Below, one piece after another: positions 23,714 through 31,225 of a stretch of 44,382 bases of DNA (positions are counted from its first letter, which is position 1; the number at the start of each line of letters is the position of its first letter). The stretch lies in contig CAZRBG010000048.1 of NCBI GenBank assembly GCA_964598225.1, positions 1 to 44,382 of the forward strand. The letters run 5' to 3'. The notes under the pieces were generated by a model, which searched no databases, was not told where the DNA came from, and saw only the letters and a list, made by a program, of their open reading frames with translations. Source of the DNA: SG8-4 sp964598225 (GTDB lineage: Bacteria; Planctomycetota; Phycisphaerae; Sedimentisphaerales; Anaerobacaceae). Both the position numbers and the translations under genes were made by a program.

Positions 23714-25666
23714 TCAATCGTTCCGGTTCCATGTTTCAAGTGGTTCGATGTCGAGCGTGCGAACTACGGACTTTTTGCACGTGCCCGGTGTCAGCAGCAC
23801 AGAGAGAGTTAGCTTGCCCGATTTCGGTGCAACCGTTTCGAAAGCCGCCATACATGTGCCGCGGTTGGGCGAGTCCCATTCGTTGCGTGGTTTGGCGGTG
23901 TTGATGATCTTCCAGTTCTTGTCCTTACCCGCCGAGAGGATGGCCAGCGACATAGACGCATCTCCCTGCCGGAGCTTAAGCCGGTCTCCGTCGGGGTCGC
24001 CGGGCTTACTCGGCGTAATCATCCCCCATCGAATGCGGCTGCCTGGTTTGAGACCTGAAAGCTCGTCCTGAATCAGCACTTCGCGAGACGGCAGCAAAAC
24101 GAAGCCGCGATGAATGGATTTTGCCTGCCCTTTATAAACGGGTGTCAGGTCAACGACAGTATGCGGAAACTTCGGATCGTCCGAGAATTGAATGACAGGC
24201 GCCTTGCCTCTGGCAACCTGGAGCTTGCCGTCTATCACAAGCGTGTTGTGGCCCTCATTGCTCTGGCGGAAGATGGTCCAGCGGTCCGAGTCCTGCGAGC
24301 GGTTCCACAGATTCATGCCGCGAGACTCTATGCCGTGATAGCCCTCGGCGCCGAGGTCCATCGCCCAGCGGACGCCGTCGGCGTCCAGAACGAACGAGCC
24401 GATATCCATCTGCCCGTGATTGGCCGATGGCGAGCCGGCCTTTACGCCGAGAAAGACTGCATCCGGATCGGTCCAGGAGCTGCGATGGACGGTTACAGGC
24501 GTATCACTTTCGCTGTACCAGTGCAGCGGCATCCGGATATCCGACGGTTCTTCACTGTCCTTCATCCACAGCAGAAGAAACGGGAAGAAACGCCCGGAAC
24601 TTGACGATCTTTTCATCCGTTTGACGTCCCGCTTCACTCGTTCGTATTCGCCGAGCAGCCAGTCCGGCCGGTCGTAGCGATCGGCGAACCAGAAAAGTGC
24701 CGGTTGAGTCCTGCGGCCGGCGCCTCCGTCGGAATAGTTGAAGAACTTCCCCGACGGTCCGGTCATCAGACCCAGGTACTGTCCGGTTTTGCTGAATCCC
24801 GGTGCTTTGGTCAGGCCGAAGTCCGTGCCCATTGTACTTTCGAGGACCGCTATCAGCAGCACGTTATAGCTTGTGCCGTACGACCAATACCCCGGCCCTT
24901 CGGGGTAGCTGCCCTTCGGTGCGTATGCCGCCATTGAATACGTCACGTTGTGCAGGGCGTTGTGAACGGTCCGTGCCGTAAGATCAGGCTCGTCTTCGAG
25001 TACGGCCAGCGCCCCGGCGGTGAGCCCGCCGTGGCAGACCTGCCCCCAGTTGTTGCGCGACCTTACCCAGCCTTTATGCCGTGTGGTGAACGGCAGCGAG
25101 ACGCCTTTTTCCACGATTGCTTCACGGATTTTGGTCCTGCTGTCCTCGCTGAGCTTGTTATAGAGCCAGTCGTATCCGATCGCCAGAGCAAACGTCATCT
25201 CGGCAACGTCGAGGAAGTGGCTCGGATTCCAATCGCTGAAGTCTGAAACCGCGAGCATCTCTTTCTCACAACGTTCGGCGTATTTCGTCTTGCCCGTCAG
25301 GTGGTACGCCATTGACAGCGTCACCGTTCGTTGAATGCATCGCCGCGACTGGCCGAGCAGCCGGCGTCCCGTCTTTATCCGCTTGATAGGCGCATCGTCC
25401 AGCAGACCCTCGGCCTGTTTGATTACACCTTCGGCCAGGTCCTTTCGTAAACCGTCTTTGTCCAGCGTCCGACGTAATTCGGCAAGACCCTTGGCAGTCA
25501 CCAGCAAACGCGGGTGGCCGGTCTTGGCCGCGTCGATATGTTTGCGAACGCCGTCGAGCGACAGGTCCGGCGGATAGCTGTAGTCTGCTGCGGTTGCTGT
25601 TGTGGTGACGGCCGGCAATAAAATAGTAAGAATGCTCAACATCATCGTCCTGCTGTTTGTCTGCAT
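23714..25666 (-). CDS. Secreted heparinase II/III-like polysaccharide lyase
   Basis: A 650-residue protein with a signal peptide (MMLSILTILLPAVTTTATAA). Residues about 40-345 are an alpha/alpha-toroid of the alginate-lyase/heparinase type, with NNWGQVCHGGLTAGALAV (residues 205-222, candidate catalytic Asn and His) and SYPEGPGYWSYGTSYN (Tyr candidates). Residues about 390-640 are the heparinase II/III-like beta-sandwich: SANHGQMDIGSFVLDADG (residues 415-432), RWAMDLGAEGY, NTLVIDGKLQ, RGFVLLPSREVLIQDE. Family enzymes cleave uronate-containing polysaccharide (heparan sulfate, alginate and the like) by beta-elimination. AGGAGG lies 8 nt upstream. Together with nearby sulfatases it points to a sulfated or uronic-acid glycan, though the exact one is unknown. 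Confidence 0.85.
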   Translation of the reverse strand: MQTNSRTMMLSILTILLPAVTTTATAADYSYPPDLSLDGVRKHIDAAKTGHPRLLVTAKGLAELRRTLDKDGLRKDLAEGVIKQAEGLLDDAPIKRIKTGRRLLGQSRRCIQRTVTLSMAYHLTGKTKYAERCEKEMLAVSDFSDWNPSHFLDVAEMTFALAIGYDWLYNKLSEDSRTKIREAIVEKGVSLPFTTRHKGWVRSRNNWGQVCHGGLTAGALAVLEDEPDLTARTVHNALHNVTYSMAAYAPKGSYPEGPGYWSYGTSYNVLLIAVLESTMGTDFGLTKAPGFSKTGQYLGLMTGPSGKFFNYSDGGAGRRTQPALFWFADRYDRPDWLLGEYERVKRDVKRMKRSSSSGRFFPFLLLWMKDSEEPSDIRMPLHWYSESDTPVTVHRSSWTDPDAVFLGVKAGSPSANHGQMDIGSFVLDADGVRWAMDLGAEGYHGIESRGMNLWNRSQDSDRWTIFRQSNEGHNTLVIDGKLQVARGKAPVIQFSDDPKFPHTVVDLTPVYKGQAKSIHRGFVLLPSREVLIQDELSGLKPGSRIRWGMITPSKPGDPDGDRLKLRQGDASMSLAILSAGKDKNWKIINTAKPRNEWDSPNRGTCMAAFETVAPKSGKLTLSVLLTPGTCKKSVVRTLDIEPLETWNRND

Positions 25667-25709
25667 GGAATCTGCCTCCTGAAACTTTTTTCTTCATATC
25701 GGTTTCGTA

Positions 25710-26570
25710 TTAACCGGAGTTAGTACATCTCATGGTGAGGTTCACGTTCTCTCTTATCTCGTTTGGATTCTTCTTAGGAAAGACGCCGACGCAGACGCCG
25801 TCTTTTCGTTTGAGCCTGCCGAATACATAAGGCAGGGTCTTGGCGGGAGTGATCCGACCGGCTCCGAGTACCTTATAGCCCACGACCGGCTTGTCGAGCT
25901 TTTCGATAGCGGCAAGTGACTCTTCCAGTCCCTTCTTGACGTAATTGTCGGGCCGATACATCGTCTGGTGATAGAAATCGGTCGGCAGATCTTTGTCTTC
26001 GGCTTCGAGATGCGTCATGGCCCGATGCGTGGCGATTCCTGCGGGCAGGCCGTGGCTCTTGATTAACTCGATCCAGCCTCGCAGCATGTCCCAGCGGCCT
26101 CGTTTGACTTGATCGTCCACTCTTATACCCTGGATGCAGACCGCCGTTGTGCCGTTATTGATGGCTGTCTCGATCTCTTTTTCCATGGGCAGCCTGTCGG
26201 GCTGTGCGATCCAGTGCTCGAGCTTGCCGCCTTTGTCCTTATAGTCATTCCAGACTTTGAGCCAGCTTTCGCGGATTGGCGTCCATACGGCGTTGATCCC
26301 AAGTTCAGCGGCCTGGTCCATCACAGCCATTATTCGCTCCGGCGTGTACCACTGCCGCATCTCATCGGCTGTGGCCTGCGGGTTGCCGTGTGCGTATCCG
26401 AAGAAAGGGTTGCTGCCGATGAATACTCGCGAAACCTTTAACTCTCCGAGTTGGATCATAGGCATGGTCGCCGGCGTCCCAGCAGCCATGGCCATTCCGC
26501 CGGTCATTTGTGCTGCGGCAACTGCAGCGCTTAGCGTACTCGCCTGTTTGAGAAATTCCCGTCGGTTCAT
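25710..26570 (-). CDS. Tat-exported TIM-barrel protein, aldo/keto-reductase-like
   Basis: A 286-residue protein. Tat signal NRREFLKQ at the N-terminus, then LSAAVAAAQMTGGMAMAAG. The body looks like a TIM barrel: LGELKVSRVFIGSNPFFGYAHGN at the start recalls the first strand of aldo/keto reductases, followed by AELGINAVWTPIRESW, TTAVCIQGIRVDD, SHGLPAGIATHRAM, KPVVGYKVLGAGRI and DGVCVGVFPKKNPNEI. I do not see a full Asp-Tyr-Lys-His AKR catalytic set, so calling it a reductase would be a guess. GGAGG lies 7 nt upstream. It lies 43 nt before the lyase and 15 nt after the MetS-like gene, on the same strand. Confidence 0.7.
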   Translation of the reverse strand: MNRREFLKQASTLSAAVAAAQMTGGMAMAAGTPATMPMIQLGELKVSRVFIGSNPFFGYAHGNPQATADEMRQWYTPERIMAVMDQAAELGINAVWTPIRESWLKVWNDYKDKGGKLEHWIAQPDRLPMEKEIETAINNGTTAVCIQGIRVDDQVKRGRWDMLRGWIELIKSHGLPAGIATHRAMTHLEAEDKDLPTDFYHQTMYRPDNYVKKGLEESLAAIEKLDKPVVGYKVLGAGRITPAKTLPYVFGRLKRKDGVCVGVFPKKNPNEIRENVNLTMRCTNSG

Positions 26571-26585
26571 CTTATTGCCTCCCGA

Positions 26586-26687
26586 TCACTTGTTGCGTTT
26601 GCGAATGGCGATTCCGATGCATATAGCAAGCCCGCCGTAGAGGACCGCACATCCGAAAATGAACATTAACCATGCAGATAACGGCAT
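26586..26687 (-). CDS. MetS-like small subunit of the NSS transporter (33 residues)
   Basis: This short gene encodes a 33-residue single-span membrane peptide: MPLSAWLMFIFGCAVLYGG, a hydrophobic run, then the basic tail RKRNK. Length, single helix, positive C-terminus and position directly after an NSS symporter gene match the MetS-type small subunits known from the Corynebacterium MetPS methionine/alanine importer, where the small subunit is needed for transport. AAGGAG lies 8 nt upstream, inside the end of the symporter gene; the two genes are 3 nt apart, implying translational coupling. It would sit in the cytoplasmic membrane with the symporter. Confidence 0.8.
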   Translation of the reverse strand: MPLSAWLMFIFGCAVLYGGLAICIGIAIRKRNK

Positions 26688-26690
26688 AAC

Positions 26691-28178
26691 CTATTCTCCT
26701 TGTTCCTGCTCGGGCCGTGAAGGGCGTTTCCACAAAAAGTATCCCAGGATCGCCCAGAATAATACTGTGCCCCATCCGCCTGCGAGCGTGGCCCACCTTG
26801 GATAGTCTCCATAGGCATCTTTGATTTCTGCTCTCAAATTTCCAACCAGTATTACCAATAGAACAACAGGGGTAACATAGCGCAGCGCCCAGATCCACCA
26901 TCTGCCGATCTTGATCTCCGACTGTCCGTTCAGATAATCCCGAAACTCGCGAACGCCGTAGAGATAACCGACGATTATGCACTGAATCAGTCCCGATATG
27001 ACCAATCCGAAATTGCAGATCCAGTTGTCCACGATATCAAACCAATAGAATCCGCCTCGCGTTATGAACAGCAGGGAAACAGGAAAAGCGATCAATACAA
27101 AGACACGGGCCAGCCTCTCCGGCGGGACGTGCCATTTGTCGTGGAATCCTGTTGTAAACGCTTCCTGCAGAGCGAATGCCGAATCGATGCCGAGAGTCAA
27201 CAGAGCGACGAAGAAGATCAAACCGAATAAGACATTCAATGCCGGCAACTGGCTGATCGCCGTCGGGAAGGCTACAAATGCCAATCCTGTCCCGCTTTCG
27301 GTAACCTCTTCAACGGGCAATCCCTGAACTCCTGCCAGATATCCCAGCATGGAGAAGACCACGAACCCGGCAAAAAAGCTCGTTCCGCAATTCGCCAGGC
27401 CGGTTATGAATGCGCTGTTAGTGATCTCGGCCTTTTTACCTAAATATGATCCGTAACCTATCATGACGCCGGACGCCAGGCTGAGCGAGAAGAAAATCTG
27501 CCCGTAAGCGCTCAGCCATATCTTCAAATCTGTAAGTTTGCTGAAGTCCGGGGTAAGGTAATAGCGGATTCCGTCGATCGCTCCGGGTAGAGTCAGTCCG
27601 CGAATCAGCAAGATAGCCAGCAGTATCAGAGGAAGCGGGACCGTTACCATAACGACCTTGCTCACGCTCCTCACGCCTTTTCGCAGGATCAGGTAGATCG
27701 TCAGCCAGGTCAGGACCATGCCGATCACGAGCGACAGGACCGGCCAGCCGAGTTCGCCCGGATTTTCGGAGCGATGCAGGACTTCTTGTAAGAAGAAGTC
27801 CTCGGGATTACCCCCCCATGCCAGCGTAAACGAATGCCACAAATAGGCCCAGGCCCACGCGAGGATGGTGCTGTAATAAATCACGATTCCGGCGCTGAGC
27901 CCCGCAGCCCACCAGCCGAACCATTGCAGCGGCTTGCGGATCGAACCGAACGCAAGCGGTGCTCCTTTTTGCATTCGCTGGCCTATTCCCATTTCGAGAA
28001 TCAGCATGGGAATGCCAGCGGTGAACAATGCAACGAAATATGGAATCAAAAACGCTCCGCCGCCGCTGGAGTAGGCCACATAAGGAAAACGCCAGACGTT
28101 GCCGAGCCCGACCGCCGAGCCGACCGCCGCCATAATGAATGCCGTTCTGCTGTGCCACCGGTCGCGAGTTTTTACCAT
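26691..28178 (-). CDS. Sodium-dependent NSS (SNF) family symporter
   Basis: A 495-residue integral membrane protein with about 12 hydrophobic spans. The N-terminus is the family hallmark: WHSRTAFIMAAVGSAVGLGN then VWRFPYVAYSSGGGAF, which supplies the TM1 sodium and substrate site. SLASGVMIGYGSYL and FFVALLTLGIDSAFALQEA match TM6 and TM8 motifs. Bacterial members import amino acids or related amines with Na+. The adjacent MetS-like gene favours the MetP-type branch (methionine/alanine). It begins the long minus-strand run; why an amino-acid importer leads a polysaccharide locus is unclear. A site containing AAGG lies very close to the ATG. Confidence 0.92.
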   Translation of the reverse strand: MVKTRDRWHSRTAFIMAAVGSAVGLGNVWRFPYVAYSSGGGAFLIPYFVALFTAGIPMLILEMGIGQRMQKGAPLAFGSIRKPLQWFGWWAAGLSAGIVIYYSTILAWAWAYLWHSFTLAWGGNPEDFFLQEVLHRSENPGELGWPVLSLVIGMVLTWLTIYLILRKGVRSVSKVVMVTVPLPLILLAILLIRGLTLPGAIDGIRYYLTPDFSKLTDLKIWLSAYGQIFFSLSLASGVMIGYGSYLGKKAEITNSAFITGLANCGTSFFAGFVVFSMLGYLAGVQGLPVEEVTESGTGLAFVAFPTAISQLPALNVLFGLIFFVALLTLGIDSAFALQEAFTTGFHDKWHVPPERLARVFVLIAFPVSLLFITRGGFYWFDIVDNWICNFGLVISGLIQCIIVGYLYGVREFRDYLNGQSEIKIGRWWIWALRYVTPVVLLVILVGNLRAEIKDAYGDYPRWATLAGGWGTVLFWAILGYFLWKRPSRPEQEQGE

Positions 28179-28314
28179 CGTCCTTCTTTCTCAGGTTGCA
28201 GAAATCTTGTCAAGTGGCTCAAAGATACCAGAGCGAAGTCGGGGATTCAAGAAGAAAGCCTCATCGACAGAATCCGGTACAGGTGTGCCGAAATCTTCTG
28301 CCAAGCGATATTCT

Positions 28315-28425
28315 GTCATTCCGAGCGCGACCGAGGAATCCGGCTAGCAATCGTAAGAGATTTTCTGTCCGAAGCCAGATTCCTCGGCTTCGCTCGGAAT
28401 GACAAAGGCTGCGCTCGGAATGACA
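28315..28425. repeat. Dispersed repeat pair (GTCATTCCGAGCG.../...CGCTCGGAATGAC)
   Basis: Inverted copies at 28315-28340 and 28378-28403 (about 26 bp, few mismatches, 37-nt loop), and a third partial copy, GCGCTCGGAATGACA, near 28411-28425. This family is also at 41465-41627 and 43313-43338. The 319-nt gap 28179-28497 holds nothing else that I can identify. Confidence 0.7.
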
Positions 28426-28497
28426 AAGCGTGCAACATTATGTAAAATGTAAGCTTATGCATTGCCAGAACAATTAGTCACACTCTGCGGGAACCTT

Positions 28498-30384
28498 CTA
28501 TTCCTTCTCCAGCTCGCCGATCAGGTAAGTCAAAGCCTCGCGCATGTACCAGCCGTGGTCCTTCAATCCTTCGGCTTTCTTGACGGCGGCTTTCATCTGC
28601 GGCAGCGCCGGGCGAGTCTGCTCGCCGAGCGCCACGAGGATCTCGGCGGCGTGGAGGTTCTCTTTAATGTTCGGCAGCTCAAGTCCGTCGGCGAGAACCT
28701 TGACTGCCCGCTTGCGACGGCCGAGATTGCAGCAGGCTTCGGCCGCGGCAAATCTTACCCATGATTTTGGATCGGACAGCGCCTTGATAAGCATCGCTCT
28801 CGCGGGATCGGCTTTTTTCCCAAGCACGGCGAGGCCCGTTGCCGCCCAGTAGCGCACGGCCGGGTCGGAGTCGTGAAGCGATGCCTTAAAGATGCTCACC
28901 TGTTGAGGACCTCGTCCGATCCTCTTTGCAACATTGAAAATGCGCTCCATCGGATAGACCGTGTCGTCATGAGCAAACTCATACGGCATGCGCCCGTCCG
29001 CCCGCTTGATCATGTCGTTCTCGTGAAGCAGCGACAGGTCCCGTGTTTCGAGCATCCAGTCGTAGAGCTTATGTCGCATTCGATCAAGGCGTTCGGCGTG
29101 TTCCGGCTTGCCGGCAAGATTATTCATCTCCCACGGGTCGGTCTGCAAATCGTAAAGCTCATCGGCCGGTTTCGTGGGCGCCATCAGCCAGGCCTCTTCG
29201 CCCTCGAGCTTGCCCTCTGCGTGCAGCCGTCTTATCTCCTGGCGAATCGGCGTCCTTTCCGAGAAGAAACTCCGCTGCATTCGCGGCCGGTGCGGCATGA
29301 AGTTGCGGATATACTGGTATCGCCCGTCGCGAATAGTCCGGCTGAATTCCAGCACTTCGTCGACTCTATCGCGAATGGCGAAGATTTCCTCGCGGGGCTT
29401 GCCGTCGTATCGTCCGAGGAATGGAATTCCCTGCATGTAATCCGGCGGCTCGATCCCCACAAGGCTGAGAACCGTTGCCGGGAAATCCACAAAGCTCACC
29501 ATCCGGTCTGTCTTGGTGCCGGGTCCGGATGGCGCCAGATGGCGATATTTCTGCGGAAAGCGGATAATCAGCGGCACACGCAGCCCTGTATCGTGCGGCC
29601 ATCGCTTGCCGCGAGGCAGGCCCGAACCGTGGTCGGAATAGAAAAAGACAATCGTATCCTCGGCCAGCCCGTCCTCTTCGAGCTGCTCGAGAATGTCGGC
29701 GACCTGCTGATCCATGCGGGTCACCTGAGTATAGAAGACCGCCGTGTTCGTGCGGATTCGCGGCGTGTCGGGATAGTAGGGCGGCAGGGGGGCCTTGGCC
29801 GGGTCGTGCCGGGCTTCCGGCGGCAGGTCCTGATTGACCTTTTCCAGCTCATCCTTCTCGTAGCGCGTCCGGCTCTGATGCGTCGTCATGAAGTTGAAGA
29901 TGCTGAAGAAGGGCTTTCGCTTCGGCCCCTTTCGCCAGTGGGCGGTGTTACTGGACTCGTCCCAGAAACTGTCCGGCGTCTTGAAGTTGTAGTCCTCCTT
30001 GACATTGTTCGTGCAGTAGTATCCGGCCCGGCGGAGGAACTCGGGATACCCGTTGATCCTGGGCGACAGCGGCATGACGCCGCGAAGGTGCTGTGTCCCC
30101 AGGCTGCTCGCAAACACACCGGTAATAATACTCGACCGCGCCGGCGTACACAGCGGCGCGTTTGCATAAGCATGTTTGTAGAGCACGCCTTCGGAAGCCA
30201 GCCGGTCGAGGTTCGGCGTGTAAGCATACTTATCGCCGTAACAGCCAAGCGTAGGACTCATATCCTCCACCGTGATCCAGAGAATATTTGGCCGATCCTC
30301 GTCCGCCGCTGAAGCAAGCGCACTTGCAAATGGAGCGGCAGCTAACGAGCAGGCCGTGGATTTGAGAAATTGACGTCGATCCAT
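28498..30384 (-). CDS. Tat-exported sulfatase with C-terminal HEAT-like repeats
   Basis: A 628-residue protein. Tat signal DRRQFLKS, then ACSLAAAPFASALASA. Sulfatase motifs: PNILWITVEDMSPTLGCYGD (metal ligands; the usual DD is replaced by ED), formylglycine site C79 in CTPAR, FFSIFNFMTTHQSR, IVFFYSDHGSGLPRGKRWPHD. Residues about 500-628 are helical repeats (DSDPAVRYWAATGLAVLG, DPKSWVRFAAAEACCNLG, LHAAEILVALGEQ) typical of HEAT/PBS lyase-type solenoids, a fusion common among planctomycete sulfatases. AAGGTGAG lies upstream of the ATG. It is separated from the symporter by a 319-nt repeat-bearing gap, and by sequence it is distant from the sulfatase at 11.9 kb. Confidence 0.92.
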   Translation of the reverse strand: MDRRQFLKSTACSLAAAPFASALASAADEDRPNILWITVEDMSPTLGCYGDKYAYTPNLDRLASEGVLYKHAYANAPLCTPARSSIITGVFASSLGTQHLRGVMPLSPRINGYPEFLRRAGYYCTNNVKEDYNFKTPDSFWDESSNTAHWRKGPKRKPFFSIFNFMTTHQSRTRYEKDELEKVNQDLPPEARHDPAKAPLPPYYPDTPRIRTNTAVFYTQVTRMDQQVADILEQLEEDGLAEDTIVFFYSDHGSGLPRGKRWPHDTGLRVPLIIRFPQKYRHLAPSGPGTKTDRMVSFVDFPATVLSLVGIEPPDYMQGIPFLGRYDGKPREEIFAIRDRVDEVLEFSRTIRDGRYQYIRNFMPHRPRMQRSFFSERTPIRQEIRRLHAEGKLEGEEAWLMAPTKPADELYDLQTDPWEMNNLAGKPEHAERLDRMRHKLYDWMLETRDLSLLHENDMIKRADGRMPYEFAHDDTVYPMERIFNVAKRIGRGPQQVSIFKASLHDSDPAVRYWAATGLAVLGKKADPARAMLIKALSDPKSWVRFAAAEACCNLGRRKRAVKVLADGLELPNIKENLHAAEILVALGEQTRPALPQMKAAVKKAEGLKDHGWYMREALTYLIGELEKE

Positions 30385-30615
30385 AATAACTCACCTTAAT
30401 ATATCATTTCGATGCAATCGTATTTGCCTTCATCAACAAGCCGCGATTATAACAGAGCCGGACGTATTGTTCAACGATCTGTGCCTGTTTGAGCACCGTT
30501 TTATCTCTTGACGCACCGAAGTCTCTTTGTATCCTGTTAAGTGACGGCAGCGGCAGGGAGTACTTTTGAACGACGGCAAGGAGAAATATGAAATGATCGG
30601 GTATGAGGAACATCA

Positions 30616-30840
30616 ATGAGATACTTATTTATACGTATAGTCCTTACGCTTGCCGTTTCCTAGCTTTCTGTTGCCAATGGCCTATCGAAGGGCGAAGACG
30701 CTGTCTCGTTTGAGACGTTTGCGAATTTCAAGAGAGTGCAAGGAGTTAATCCGATTCTCGCTCTCGAACCGCCGCTGTGGGCGGCGGCGACTCATGCCAT
30801 CGTTATCGACGAGACGGTTCATTACATCTGGTGCAGTCGG
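30616..30840 (+). pseudogene. Remnant of a secreted protein gene with an amber stop in its signal peptide
   Basis: A GAGG site 7 nt before the ATG at 30616 opens a signal peptide (MRYLFIRIVLTLAVS), which is then interrupted by TAG at 30661-30663. The same frame stays open and protein-like afterwards (LSVANGLSKGEDAVSFETFA, NPILALEPPLWAAATHAIVI, DETVHYIWCSR) up to about 30840, where it runs into the oppositely oriented nucleotidyltransferase remnant. The surviving piece faintly recalls the start of GH43/GH130-type propellers, but it is too short to assign. The flanking 30385-30615 region shows no gene I can support. Confidence 0.5.
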
Positions 30841-31001
30841 CGACTGCGTTTGTGCCTGGGCAGTTCGCTCTCGGCGATTACGAGCAGATCAACGTCGCTG
30901 TCCTTGTCGGCCTGACCGCGGGCATGCGAGCCGAAGAGCAACACGGCCTCGGCTCCAGCCTCTTCTCCGATTCTTGTGGCGACATGTTCAATTCGTTGAA
31001 C
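30822..31001 (-). pseudogene. Truncated MNT-type nucleotidyltransferase (antitoxin-like) fragment
   Basis: The minus-strand frame reads VQRIEHVATRIGEEAGAEAV then LLFGSHARGQADKDSDVDLL, VIAESELPRHKRSRRLHQM. This is the minimal nucleotidyltransferase signature GS-x-ARG-x(6)-SDxDL. Intact proteins of this kind are about 100-110 residues and are often encoded next to a HEPN toxin. Here the C-terminal third is lost (stop codons follow at once) and there is no convincing start codon or Shine-Dalgarno site. No HEPN partner is visible. The 3' end abuts the plus-strand remnant, suggesting a deletion or insertion joint near 30825-30840. Confidence 0.6.
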
Positions 31002-31133
31002 GCTACCATAATTGTATATTAGTGGATAGCGGCTTGCTATGCAACTGTTCAATTTGAAAATGGATTCTTGAATACGCCGTCCGCGTGTTCTCCTAAGGAG
31101 TCCATAGGACATGCGTGGTTATGCGAGAATCGG

Positions 31134-31162
31134 TTGACAGTTATGAGCCCGCGGGTTAAGGT
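31134..31162 (+). promoter_or_regulatory. Sigma70-type promoter of pheT
   Basis: A perfect TTGACA (31134-31139), a 17-nt spacer and TAAGGT (31157-31162), 63 nt upstream of the pheT ATG. Confidence 0.5.
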
Positions 31163-31225
31163 ATCACTCAAATTGGGCTATGATTCGTATTTTTTGCTTT
31201 GTAATCTTTTGATGGTGCTTTTGTT

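Noticed and set aside
28873..30312. A 479-codon plus-strand open frame opposite the HEAT-repeat sulfatase
   Set aside because: Antisense shadow; the minus-strand sulfatase has every family motif.
30404..30616. A 70-codon minus-strand open frame upstream of the HEAT-repeat sulfatase
   Set aside because: No ribosome-binding site, no recognisable motif, and it overlaps the start region of the plus-strand remnant.
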